Of a stretch of DNA of 41,054 bases, positions 26,701 to 34,457 are shown piece by piece. Position 1 is the first letter of the stretch, and each line of letters begins with the position of its first letter. This stretch comes from a virus. Below the pieces are notes generated by a model. That model made no database searches. It worked only from the letters and a program-made list of their open reading frames with translations, and was not told the origin of the DNA. The stretch covers positions 1 through 41,054 of IMG/VR virus record IMGVR_UViG_3300025112_000048; one strand, 5' to 3'. The translations under genes were made by a program, and so were the position numbers.

Positions 26701-27364
26701 ATACTGGCTCTAGAGAAGGGTCTAAACGCCTTGAAGTTAGAATACCATTGATATTATTTTGTAAATCAGCCGCCCGCTCAATAAAGACTTGGAGATCCTT
26801 TACCTCTGCAATCTCACTACTATATTTTGTCTGAATTAAAGCTTGACTCTCTTCCGGTGTGAGATAATAATTTCTCTCCTTAACTGAATTACCCCCACCA
26901 TACCTAATAACTTTTGAAAAGCCATCAATACACTCAGCAATACTTTCAATCTGCGCCTTACGAGTTACGTAGTTATTATACAGATTTCCCCCAACTGTCA
27001 AATATCCATTGAGAGCCCCCATGAAGCCCCCCAACTTATCCATCAGACTTCCCCCTTCACCTTCCCTATTCTGATTAGATGCATCAGTCATGAAGACAAA
27101 TTGACCTGTCTCAGTATCAAACTCAATAATACCTGTCTCTAAGAAGACCGCATTCGTAATTTGTTTGATCTTATCATTAGCCTTCTTTTCTGCTTCCTTT
27201 GAAGCTCCACCAGCAGCATTCAAAACGGATGATGGAAGTAGCTTTAGAAGATCATTGGTCATATCCAGGATACACCTAGGCACCCCAAACCCAGCACCTA
27301 CAGATTCTACTAGGTTACCTTGTTCCCCTTGTATTGCAGCAAATGTCTCAATATCGTATATCAT
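23765..27364 (-). CDS. Baseplate-associated protein with LamG-like and inactive SGNH/SASA-like domains (1199 aa)
   Basis: The N-terminal ~430 residues are unfamiliar, with a coiled-coil stretch near 350-410 (EQRDKKISDMEQQIIELSD). Residues ~605-895 resemble a laminin-G/concanavalin fold (KKGFTIDLWTHVPTL, then HMGGMKFYTRPLDPVEINQN). Residues ~910-1199 resemble the SASA family of SGNH esterases: LLLGGENCAGQA (block I), FGPELSLASAL, NIYIAKMGVSGSYL, GIFYINGESDA and LDASSLIELGDALV. The catalytic Ser of block I is Glu917 here, and the expected DxxH histidine is missing (Arg1177 or Asp1178). Sugar binding rather than hydrolysis is therefore likely. The gene sits between the gp5-like spike and gp25, an unusual place for an adhesin, so it is probably a baseplate component that touches host glycans. 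Confidence 0.75.
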   Translation of the reverse strand: MIYDIETFAAIQGEQGNLVESVGAGFGVPRCILDMTNDLLKLLPSSVLNAAGGASKEAEKKANDKIKQITNAVFLETGIIEFDTETGQFVFMTDASNQNREGEGGSLMDKLGGFMGALNGYLTVGGNLYNNYVTRKAQIESIAECIDGFSKVIRYGGGNSVKERNYYLTPEESQALIQTKYSSEIAEVKDLQVFIERAADLQNNINGILTSRRLDPSLEPVFDKKWEDLIGDHFLVQKDPDEEPDAPVFRLIFGPPKSVKGQFLLSVDGLYFDSQKEDGLELALGELKRRQTTLKDGDRWKFDYDPNLGGKGVAISNDDLREYVGTIFDPNLIDNSSHIQEYYDKDGFLAVLLEQRDKKISDMEQQIIELSDTQGSLAIIDNTKQALLSEQALMDDKVNRRKKQIEIAVKAPSIYGKGARFSKGNIPINDFSYLRELNIAVALSKQQRLVLSQVDISGVVLPLKPEFVVATENREFTTFDNLLVPPVGLGEVVYDTSNVSATIGVPYAVTDSVVKKNLIGLFNFLDSEVVDPSSPLFLINNSSEESDYNNCQIVSKEASTVFTKGLGVPFFEGVTKHQASSLDPYQASAVGGFARLPDTTEFKDLMYGKKGFTIDLWTHVPTLMDPEHGWLDNGVSSQHRLLLANENVGIASGINPQASVTRMLLDQGDSVVRGFVMGFTRDNRIVTNSEPSNETTVNTSAGLGFYLAATQSFDSSSAGFISSGAGVCPSGPGWNNWSMNVTSTVNGLRFMDVAKEYMNITLTVAPEEGEVKVYLDSTLMATSSITAVFGSPNNEPPKLPSFYKDNSFEYSGINVGSSAGVDLGAGPRLNPFFTPWIVGGGYTDGFASGAASGNFMGGKYGGVRSGLRGHMGGMKFYTRPLDPVEINQNFNAQKSFFKNVRTVDNLTGRLFLLLGGENCAGQAMLSSIPDINSAYSSVKYDNVFIWNNRTSPDRIWENLEAGYNNKSYDTSWGAQTKFGPELSLASALSVQYPNENIYIAKMGVSGSYLEPSAGGSYSGVERSDWSTTSLAADASGNLFNMIFSSTGDSGLSKVQGLAVTGEGEPFLKARGNDLLQVCGIFYINGESDALGKPTVGNTAAADFDQNIQDFAYRLRHQLTATNWVDSTSIPFVQTVIHEDTDGQGTATIRATQLSVTGDIELAANVDLSAFTLEDNNRDLDASSLIELGDALVTSYLTIL

Positions 27365-28449
27365 TAGTTTCCGTAGTGATTCTTTTTTATAGGAGATGGA
27401 TTGGCATCCACAGCCTTCGTGTAGGGACCATCCTTTAGATAGATTACACTCCCCTCAATAGAACATACACCCTTTTCAGAAATGAGATTACTCTTCCCAG
27501 TAATCGCCTCACAGGATAGGTTTGCTTCTGCCTTTATATCTATGTTACCACCTGACTCTAATCTTATATCTCCCTTAGCCTTCATATGGATACTGTCCTC
27601 AGAAGCTATACTAATCTTCTTAGCAGCGTGAATGATAACCTCTCCATCTACACATTCTAATTGTAGGTGCTCGCCACACTTCACAAAAACTCTTCCCGTA
27701 TCCTTGAGACAGGTAATATTGATATCCTTGTGCTTGCTCGTAAAATTGATATTGCCAGACTTATCTCTGTGCTCTTCTAGAGAGTTGAATCCTGTAGAAT
27801 TGTTAGTGAAATGCATGTCCTGCCCATCCACAACAATCATCTTAATCTCAGACTCTTTACACGTAAATACCTGATAACCATGTGAAGTTGTTAGGATACT
27901 TCTCGTTGGGTAATTCTTAGATTTATCTGATACAATTTTGATACCATCCCCTAGTTTATCTTCATTCTCAATAAGAATCATTCCAACGTCAGCACTATCA
28001 TGCATTAGAATCTTCTTTCCGCTACCAGATCTTAGTTCAAGTTTGACGTTATTAAAGTCTTTATTATACTGGTCAGACATGGTGATCGTGTGACCCATTG
28101 GGCTCTTCCAGATAAGCTTCTGAGGTATGCCTCTGGAGTCGTAGATGCCCTCTGGCGGCATCACATCTCTACAGAGGTCCGTTTGGATGTCTGGGTCTTC
28201 GGGATCAGGAATACCCCTTTTCCTTGACACAACGGAACCTAAGTAATACCACTCATCAGAATTCTCCACCTGAGTAATGAGAATCTCCGCTCCTTTTTCT
28301 GGGATAGCAATGAATCCACTCTGAGGATTTGTATAAAATGGAGACACGTAAATCACATCAAATAAGTCGTCGCCTATTGCTTCACAAAACACTTTCATCT
28401 TCCCTTCTTGGGAAATGTCCATTGTATCCATTACTTGTGCTTTTAACAT
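27364..28449 (-). CDS. 5: Central tail spike, gp5-like, without lysozyme domain
   Basis: The N-terminal ~80 residues form an OB-fold-like segment (MKVFCEAIGDDLFDVIYVSP, then EKGAEILITQVENSDEWYYL) as in gp5 and VgrG proteins. From about 240 to 345 short repeated strands (GEVIIHAAKKISIASEDSIH, KGDIRLESGGNIDIKAEANL) give the triple beta-helix needle. T4 gp5 (575 aa) has a lysozyme domain between these parts; at 361 aa this protein has no room for one and no lysozyme motif is seen. It should sit under the hub and carry the PAAR tip. The next upstream gene is the hub, as expected. Confidence 0.85.
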   Translation of the reverse strand: MLKAQVMDTMDISQEGKMKVFCEAIGDDLFDVIYVSPFYTNPQSGFIAIPEKGAEILITQVENSDEWYYLGSVVSRKRGIPDPEDPDIQTDLCRDVMPPEGIYDSRGIPQKLIWKSPMGHTITMSDQYNKDFNNVKLELRSGSGKKILMHDSADVGMILIENEDKLGDGIKIVSDKSKNYPTRSILTTSHGYQVFTCKESEIKMIVVDGQDMHFTNNSTGFNSLEEHRDKSGNINFTSKHKDINITCLKDTGRVFVKCGEHLQLECVDGEVIIHAAKKISIASEDSIHMKAKGDIRLESGGNIDIKAEANLSCEAITGKSNLISEKGVCSIEGSVIYLKDGPYTKAVDANPSPIKKNHYGN

Positions 28450-28451
28450 TA

Positions 28452-30863
28452 TTAGCTGCCCTCACCTTTTGATAATCTTATATCCTTCTTGGTAGTACTC
28501 TTGGAAGGTCTCTTTTGTAGGCTGAACTCGGAATAGACTTGTCTCGGAGTGATAACATGCTTATATCCCATTACCACGAATCTTCCCGAGAAAGCTGAAT
28601 CTCGTCCGAAATCTACTTTCCTCTTCACAGCCCCTACAACCTCCCTGTCTTCCATTATGAACAAACAGTCCTTAGAGTAAACGGATAGCCCGTTCAAATA
28701 AAACATAGGTAAAGTCTCAATATTCACCTCAAAGGCATATCCAGCTAGTTGGTCAAGAGTTGCTAACTGGACTGACATTGGATGTAGAGTTGAATCCGCG
28801 TCGATATCGAGGGAACCTGTCTTGGTCGCAGCAGACTTGGCAAACAAAGCGATAGCGAAGCTAACAAAAGCCGCTAAATCAACGTTATCCTCATCAATTA
28901 GTGCCCTGTCGCGTTCAGGAAGTAGAGCCAAGATATGATTCTTGAGCACTGTCTTCAATGATTTTAGGTTATTTCCTTTAGTCTGCATATGAGTTTTGAT
29001 AATTTGATTGACATTCTTCACCTTAGGATACAAGGTCTCAATGGAGAATCCAGCTTTTGTTAAAGAGCATACTGCTCTAGGAACTATAGACTCCCTGAAT
29101 GACTTCGTAAGTGCGGCGAAATAGAAGTGCTTGAAATCTATAGCTACCCTAGTGACATTAGGGTTCTTCACATTCATCTTGAACACAGGAATGTTTGCGA
29201 AGTTGGCAAGTGATTCAGCCAGTTCCAACGGAGTTTTAGGGTTAGATTCGAATACTCTGTCTGGTATTGCTAAGGCTTTAGCGATAGTCTCAGCATAAAA
29301 CTTGGATGTGAACTTCTTATCATCCTCATGCAGAACTAGTGAGGGGTCCTTAATGGCCCCACCCACCGTCTGCGCCGCAAACTCAGCCAACTCCTTTAGA
29401 AGCTCTACCTGCTCTTCCCCATATTCAGATACATCAATTGTGTTGACTGTAGTGACAATATCTCTAGCGAAATCTGGGCTATATTGGACTAGGGTCGCCC
29501 ATTGGCGACCCAGACGTTCCCGTTGAAGGCTGCGCCCAGACCCATCGTTTCGAGTTTGGGGCATGAACTCTGTCTTGGCTAGTGACTTGTCCGCATCCTC
29601 GTGAATATTCTTATGGTAAAGATACTCGTCAATCAGCTTGCTGTCTCCATAGACGATAACTGGGTCCTGCCCATTTCCGATTTTCAACTCATCCTTCCAC
29701 ACTTTCAGGATACGAAGATCTGACTCATACTCAAGAAGGAAGTTGGGAATATACTCCGCGCACATAAAACCCTTCTCAAACCTGTCAATCACAGACATCA
29801 ACCTCCCCTGGTTCCCCTTGCTGTCTTTCTGACTTCTAATCACATTGGTTACGCTGGGGTAAGTCTTCGCTGGGTTGGTGATGGTGTCTCCAGGAGACGC
29901 ATCAATCATTAACCTGTAGTCACCGAACTTCTCAATTGGCTTCCTTTTGTAAGACAGGCTAAACCCTAGTAGGGATAGGAATGCTCTAATGTAATCGATA
30001 GTCTGAAGCATAGCTACCGCAATATCACTAATCTCGTTGTTCTTACGGAGATTCTCAATGTTCTTACCCGCAACAGCCTCTGAATTGATATGGCGTTGGC
30101 GAATGAGACTAATGTGCGGAGCCAAAACTACGTTAACGTCTGGGATCAGCACAACCACGTTGTCTGTGTTGTGTACTCTCTTCAAATAGCCAGTCAGGAG
30201 ATCAACACAGACCCTGTGCCAATCCATCTTTCCATCTTTCAGATATTCTAGGATAGGTTTACCTTTAGCTTTGAAAATCTGTTTGGAGTTCTTAGGGATT
30301 GAGACTTCATTGTATCCATCAAGAAACCTCTCGACGGTAAGATTGTTTATCGCCCCAGTAAAAACCAAAGTAAAGAGTCGGGTTCCCTTGGATACATCAA
30401 GATTTATCAGTGTTAACTGTGCTGCCATCACAGTCCACTTATTTATATCATCTCCAATTCCGTAAGAAATGAATACCCTACCAGTTCTAGACTCTTCCCT
30501 AACTACTGCCTTAGATAGTTGGTTAAAGAACTCAGTTTTGGATTCATCATTATCTCCGCTAAGCTTGGTCGATCCGATTAGATCGTCCACAATATTTAAG
30601 AAGTTGGTTTGTAAGAATCTGTTCTCAAACTCCTTCTCAGGGTCGATGAACTTTATAGTGATTGTGGGAATCCCACCTTTCCTCCACTCATGTTCCAAGC
30701 TAATCAAGCCTGAGTCTCTTCCTGGTGAAAACAAGAAGATATCCTCGTGCTTGCCCAAATCCTCAAAGCTAGGCTTCTTCAGTCCGTGAAACTCTTTAAA
30801 GAAGAATGTTTTTAGGGATTCGAAGTTGCTGGTTAGGACTACATTTGCAGCTGCTATTTTCAT
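28452..30863 (-). CDS. Baseplate hub protein (gp27-like role, 803 aa)
   Basis: A large protein directly upstream of the gp5-like spike and downstream of gp53. The N-terminal part (GLISLEHEWRKGGIPTITIK, then FIDPEKEFENRFLQ) is typical of hub proteins whose first domain continues the tube symmetry. The C-terminal ~100 residues (NGLSVYSKDCLFIMEDREVV, then GRFVVMGYKHVITPRQVYS) look like a second hub domain. Together with the spike gene this suggests a T4 gp27-type trimeric hub, although it is twice the length of T4 gp27 (391 aa) and the middle is unrecognised. The stop and next start are separated by two bases (TAATAATG). Confidence 0.7.
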   Translation of the reverse strand: MKIAAANVVLTSNFESLKTFFFKEFHGLKKPSFEDLGKHEDIFLFSPGRDSGLISLEHEWRKGGIPTITIKFIDPEKEFENRFLQTNFLNIVDDLIGSTKLSGDNDESKTEFFNQLSKAVVREESRTGRVFISYGIGDDINKWTVMAAQLTLINLDVSKGTRLFTLVFTGAINNLTVERFLDGYNEVSIPKNSKQIFKAKGKPILEYLKDGKMDWHRVCVDLLTGYLKRVHNTDNVVVLIPDVNVVLAPHISLIRQRHINSEAVAGKNIENLRKNNEISDIAVAMLQTIDYIRAFLSLLGFSLSYKRKPIEKFGDYRLMIDASPGDTITNPAKTYPSVTNVIRSQKDSKGNQGRLMSVIDRFEKGFMCAEYIPNFLLEYESDLRILKVWKDELKIGNGQDPVIVYGDSKLIDEYLYHKNIHEDADKSLAKTEFMPQTRNDGSGRSLQRERLGRQWATLVQYSPDFARDIVTTVNTIDVSEYGEEQVELLKELAEFAAQTVGGAIKDPSLVLHEDDKKFTSKFYAETIAKALAIPDRVFESNPKTPLELAESLANFANIPVFKMNVKNPNVTRVAIDFKHFYFAALTKSFRESIVPRAVCSLTKAGFSIETLYPKVKNVNQIIKTHMQTKGNNLKSLKTVLKNHILALLPERDRALIDEDNVDLAAFVSFAIALFAKSAATKTGSLDIDADSTLHPMSVQLATLDQLAGYAFEVNIETLPMFYLNGLSVYSKDCLFIMEDREVVGAVKRKVDFGRDSAFSGRFVVMGYKHVITPRQVYSEFSLQKRPSKSTTKKDIRLSKGEGS

Positions 30864-31156
30864 TACAGTTTTGGAATTCTAATTCTGTCGCCAATGTTGA
30901 AGCCCTCAAATGGGTCTCGTATGTTGTTAGCCACCATGACTAACCATCCCAAATCTACAGTATCGAAGAACGCATTTGAAATCAGGTCTGGTCTATGCTT
31001 TACAGCAGGAGTAACAAAAACGTATTCAAACTCGTAATTGTCTTCCATATTCTCCAAAAACAATTTATAGGTATCATTGGTTACAGAAGAGATTATAGGC
31101 TTATCCTTGTAGATAAACCTATCAAAACCAATTGATAAATGATTAAGGTATGCCAT
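30863..31156 (-). CDS. 53: Baseplate wedge protein gp53-like (LysM-type)
   Basis: A 97-aa protein whose C-terminal half reads RPDLISNAFFDTVDLGWLVM, then ANNIRDPFEGFNIGDRIRIP. This is the LysM-like pattern seen in T4 gp53 and in the LysM tail proteins of other myoviruses. gp53 clamps neighbouring wedges together around the hub. It is shorter than T4 gp53 (196 aa) and represents the core only. TAATG junctions occur on both sides; the neighbours are tube-initiator and hub genes, which fits. Confidence 0.85.
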   Translation of the reverse strand: MAYLNHLSIGFDRFIYKDKPIISSVTNDTYKLFLENMEDNYEFEYVFVTPAVKHRPDLISNAFFDTVDLGWLVMVANNIRDPFEGFNIGDRIRIPKL

Positions 31157-32022
31157 TAGAACTCATACACGGAAATTTCCTCTCCCGTATCGAAGTCGAT
31201 CCCCCCATCCAAGTAGAAGTGCTCGGCGATGTGCGTACTGGTGTCCTCAACTTGACGAGCGAGATCATTAGCAGGATCCATAATACCATAATCTAACAGA
31301 GAGTCCCACCCAGTCAGGTTATCCCCCTTTATTTCATCTCCTGGCTTGTAATCTTCAAAGTCTCCCGCTTTGACCTCTGCCAAATTCATTGTAACCATGA
31401 TTCTCCTATTTAGGAGAGATGCCAGTTCATAGCCAGCTACCTCTTCTCCTGCTATTTCATACCCTTCACAAATAAACTTAGCGTCTCTGTAGAGAGGCCC
31501 ATGCTTCAATATAATTATAGGTGGACCTAATTTAGGATTTCTAGTATTATTAGTAGTAGAAGATCTAATAACATTCACCCACCAAGTAATCAAACGCACA
31601 GTGTCATCCTCTACTGACCGATTCCTAAAGAAAGGGAGAGGAGCTTTTTCAATATTAACATCTACAGAAGGCTCAAGGAACATACGCATGTCCATACGCA
31701 TCTTAGCCTTCTCATCAGGGTTACTAGTGCCATACTGCATATACCTGTAAAGAGGTTCTTTGTTCTCTTTCCTTATGTGTGGGAGGGTTAGATTGAAAGT
31801 GAGCTTGAGACGACGAGACTTAGCTCCGGTGTAGGTGAACATCTCTCCCGCCCTGGACAGTAGATCATATTTGGCATAATTGGCTCTGCCTGTTTCTTGA
31901 ATAAGTGGGTTCTCAAAGAAAGGTAGTGTTAATGTGATTCGTGATCTCGGAGAATCGGCACTAGGATACATGAAACGTATCAGTGACCGTTCAGGAAGTT
32001 CTCTATCTAAAATCTTAGCCAT
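31156..32022 (-). CDS. Tail tube initiator / baseplate cap protein (gp48/gp54-like)
   Basis: A 288-aa protein with a strand-rich C-terminal core: LGPPIIILKHGPLYRDAKFI, then CEGYEIAGEEVAGYELASLL and NRRIMVTMNLAEVKAGDF. This pattern of a conserved GPP...L.G.L strand pair followed by an RRIxVxMxLxEV strand is typical of proteins that cap the hub and start tube polymerisation (T4 gp48 and gp54). It lies between the tape measure and gp53 genes, as expected. Which of the two T4 proteins it matches cannot be told, and only one such gene is present here. Confidence 0.65.
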   Translation of the reverse strand: MAKILDRELPERSLIRFMYPSADSPRSRITLTLPFFENPLIQETGRANYAKYDLLSRAGEMFTYTGAKSRRLKLTFNLTLPHIRKENKEPLYRYMQYGTSNPDEKAKMRMDMRMFLEPSVDVNIEKAPLPFFRNRSVEDDTVRLITWWVNVIRSSTTNNTRNPKLGPPIIILKHGPLYRDAKFICEGYEIAGEEVAGYELASLLNRRIMVTMNLAEVKAGDFEDYKPGDEIKGDNLTGWDSLLDYGIMDPANDLARQVEDTSTHIAEHFYLDGGIDFDTGEEISVYEF

Positions 32023-33650
32023 TATCTCTGCCTATCCGTTTTATTCATGATAGGGTTTTGACCCTGGGTGTCCGCTTGCTCCATACGACGTATCAAAAGG
32101 TCATTATTCTTTTTAAGTTCGTCGAGAATAGCAGAATTCTGACCTCTGTGCATGTTGGCCTGAAATGCTCTATCAATCAGTTCCACCATTCTAGTTGTGT
32201 GAGCGGGAATATTAGTAGACCCAGTTAGTGCATCTGTCCTCATCTGCACATCTAAGCTTTTCTTCTGGCCTGCAATGAGCTTATTTGTTTGACCTGTCAG
32301 GATATTTCCAATATTATTGAAGTTCCTCGTTAAATCTGCCCTAGTCTTCTTGCGATTCTTTTCGGCCTCCTCCCTCAGGTGCCTAGCCCTCATCTTCGCA
32401 TTATGATTCTGCACATCTGCGATCTGCCAGCCAAGTGTAAGCCTCATCGCCGCACCGCCGCTGCCAAACCAGTTATACTTGTCGTCGAATTTAGCGAGCT
32501 GCAGCGCGAGCCAGCGAGCAGCCGTTCTGATCTCACCCCCCCACTCCCTGATCGTAGAGTTCAACGTGATCAGAGGACCGGAAATCAAATCCGCCCCGGC
32601 TCTCACCTCCTTCATAAAATCGAAACCCATTGGAATCAGCCCTTTGGTTATGGAATACATCAAACGACCAATAATAGCCTGAAGAGTCATCCTAGAGATG
32701 TCCCCTCGTTTAGAAGTTTGAATATTACTTTTGATACCCTTAGCGTAAGCCTTGGCAAGAACAGCCATTCCAAGAACATCTTTACCGAGCATACTAGTTA
32801 TGGCTCCAGTTCCAGCAGTAAACTGGTCAATTCCCCCCCTCGTCTGGTCAACCCAATCACCAACAAACGCTCCGGTTTTCACCATCATTCGCATGATTAG
32901 AGCCGCCATCCCCTCAGAAGTTTTCACAGAAGCCATAGCGGCTCTCTCAGCTTGCGCTCCAACTAGAGATACTTTACCTAGCGTGTCTGTGGCGGTGAGC
33001 CACTTGATAGCCCTAATCAACGGATCTTTGAAGGCGGGTCCGACTACACCTAAAATCTTAGTTATCGCCCCCGTCATCTGTTCAGACAGGCCAAGAGCTT
33101 CAAACCCTGCCATCTCCGACGCAAGACCATCAATAGCCGTAAGAAGTTTATCGGCAGAGATAGCTCTCTTTTGTGAGGTATCTATAATGATTTCAGACAA
33201 TTCGGCGATAGCTTCGGTGCTCATATTGGTAGAAGTTTTCAGACCAGCCATGGTCCTAACTACATCCAGCGCCCCCTTACCAAAAAGTTTCTGCTGATTC
33301 ATCAACTTTAGGAGACTTATATTGTTTCCATCAAGACCTTCCCTATGAGCCGCCAAAGATAACTGCAATGTTGAAATCTCATCAGATGAATGGCTAAGGG
33401 CTTCAGTGGCCCTTGAAAAGTGTCTTATCGCTGCCTTTGCCGTGATACCCATATCACCACCCATCTTATTCAGTTGGTTTACACCGAAAATCATTCTGGA
33501 TATAACGGTAGTTAAGACCCCAATAATACTCCCAAAGCCGATTATCTTAGCCCCAATCTTGCTAGAGGATTGAAGAGCCTTTGATAACACGTTCGTCGCT
33601 CTGACATTAGCTGCGAGGGCATCTTCCAGATTTCCGCTTCGATCGACCAT
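32022..33650 (-). CDS. Tail tape measure protein
   Basis: A 542-aa mostly helical protein, close in length to T4 gp29 (590 aa), which sets tail length. A hydrophobic stretch at residues ~32-58 (AKIIGFGSIIGVLTTVISRM) and further Gly/Ala-rich hydrophobic segments in the middle are typical of tape measure proteins that later enter the host membrane. The C-terminal ~130 residues are highly charged helix (HLREEAEKNRKKTRADLTRN). It is followed by the tube-initiator gene. The DNA around 32440-32640 is locally more GC-rich than its surroundings. The tape-measure chaperone candidate (gp26 plus -1 extension) lies 4 kb upstream. Confidence 0.8.
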   Translation of the reverse strand: MVDRSGNLEDALAANVRATNVLSKALQSSSKIGAKIIGFGSIIGVLTTVISRMIFGVNQLNKMGGDMGITAKAAIRHFSRATEALSHSSDEISTLQLSLAAHREGLDGNNISLLKLMNQQKLFGKGALDVVRTMAGLKTSTNMSTEAIAELSEIIIDTSQKRAISADKLLTAIDGLASEMAGFEALGLSEQMTGAITKILGVVGPAFKDPLIRAIKWLTATDTLGKVSLVGAQAERAAMASVKTSEGMAALIMRMMVKTGAFVGDWVDQTRGGIDQFTAGTGAITSMLGKDVLGMAVLAKAYAKGIKSNIQTSKRGDISRMTLQAIIGRLMYSITKGLIPMGFDFMKEVRAGADLISGPLITLNSTIREWGGEIRTAARWLALQLAKFDDKYNWFGSGGAAMRLTLGWQIADVQNHNAKMRARHLREEAEKNRKKTRADLTRNFNNIGNILTGQTNKLIAGQKKSLDVQMRTDALTGSTNIPAHTTRMVELIDRAFQANMHRGQNSAILDELKKNNDLLIRRMEQADTQGQNPIMNKTDRQR

Positions 33651-34099
33651 TATTTCTTACCTGCTACTCTCATATCTCTTTTTAACTCTACTTGGTGGAT
33701 TCCACTCATTTTCCTAAGATTGAATGTCCTAAATCTGTCCTTACCTAAAATAGCTCTAAGAGTGCCAACCACTTTTCTATAACTAGCTAGGCGTGGATTC
33801 CTATATAGACTCTTCACGATTTCCTTCAAAATTACATCCGAAACTCCTTCAAGTCTGAATACAGTAACTAGAGGATTATGCCTCGTAGATATGAACAATC
33901 CGTTCCCTCTACCAGTAGAGACTATGAGAGCGATCACCGTGGACAAACCATACCTAAAGGCAAGAATGTGTCCTGCACTAATATAGAAAGGGCTGGCAGG
34001 GATCTTACGAAGATATTGGGCAGCTTGCCGTCCCGTCCTGATCTCTGGTCTTCCTGTTGATACAAGAAAATTCCTTAATTCTTTTGAAAACTTCGCCAT
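33650..34099 (-). CDS. Hypothetical protein upstream of the tape measure gene (149 aa)
   Basis: I choose the ATG ending at 34099 (MAKFSKELRNFLVSTGRPEI). The longer form from 34216 would run through the divergent gap into the opposite-strand gene and adds 39 unlikely residues. The protein is basic. It has a moderately hydrophobic centre (AGHILAFRYGLSTVIALIVS) and an ordered C-terminal part with YRKVVGTLRAILGKDRFRTF. It begins the gapless tail block and is joined to the tape measure gene by TAATG. A tail-assembly or hub component is plausible by position; T4 gene 28 lies next to its tape measure, but no sequence match is claimed. Confidence 0.7.
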   Translation of the reverse strand: MAKFSKELRNFLVSTGRPEIRTGRQAAQYLRKIPASPFYISAGHILAFRYGLSTVIALIVSTGRGNGLFISTRHNPLVTVFRLEGVSDVILKEIVKSLYRNPRLASYRKVVGTLRAILGKDRFRTFNLRKMSGIHQVELKRDMRVAGKK

Positions 34100-34142
34100 C
34101 GCTAGCTTTAATACAATACAAAATAGATAGCTTTGATAAGAT
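34100..34142. promoter_or_regulatory. 43-nt divergent gap at the head of the tail block
   Basis: This AT-rich spacer separates the divergent starts of the tail gene at 34099 and the small plus-strand gene at 34143. It is the only non-coding DNA upstream of the 27-kb tail block short of the gap before gp26, so promoters for both directions may lie here. No clear consensus elements and only weak ribosome-binding sites were found. Confidence 0.25.
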
Positions 34143-34457
34143 ATGCATAGAGATATAGATGTAGATATAGTTGATTTCCTAGACCTCATAGACGAAACCT
34201 TGAGTAACAAGTTCATCCTTACCTGGAGACACAGGTTTAGTGAAAAGTTCCTAAAGCAGTTTCAGCTAAAGATACTCTCTTCCCTGAGTAAACAGAAGCC
34301 CCTAAAGTTGAAATCTTTATTCAACTATCTAACGCGAAAATGCAGCTATAGTCCCGAACAAGTGACCAACTTCTTCGGGTCCATAGACATAGATCTCTAC
34401 AGACCCCTTATTCAGGGATCAATGCAGGATCTTCCTGGGGCTTCTTCTTCCTTGTAG
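34143..34457 (+). CDS. Hypothetical small protein (104 aa), possibly HTH-like
   Basis: No family recognised. The predicted protein is helical: an acidic N-terminus (MHRDIDVDIVDFLDLIDETL), a basic middle (SLSKQKPLKLKSLFNYL), then RKCSYSPEQVTNFFGSIDID, a spacing that could fit a helix-turn-helix but is not proven. Codon choice looks natural, and the ORF fills a plus-strand stretch that is otherwise empty. It overlaps the convergent nuclease gene by 50 nt at the 3' end. The ribosome-binding site is weak. It may be an early or regulatory protein because it shares the strand of the primase and helicase genes. Confidence 0.5.
   Translation: MHRDIDVDIVDFLDLIDETLSNKFILTWRHRFSEKFLKQFQLKILSSLSKQKPLKLKSLFNYLTRKCSYSPEQVTNFFGSIDIDLYRPLIQGSMQDLPGASSSL

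Noticed and set aside
34100-34216. N-terminal extension of the 149-aa protein before the tape measure
   Set aside because: It would cross the divergent gap and the start of the plus-strand gene at 34143. The ATG at 34099 gives a natural N-terminus (MAKFSKELRNF).
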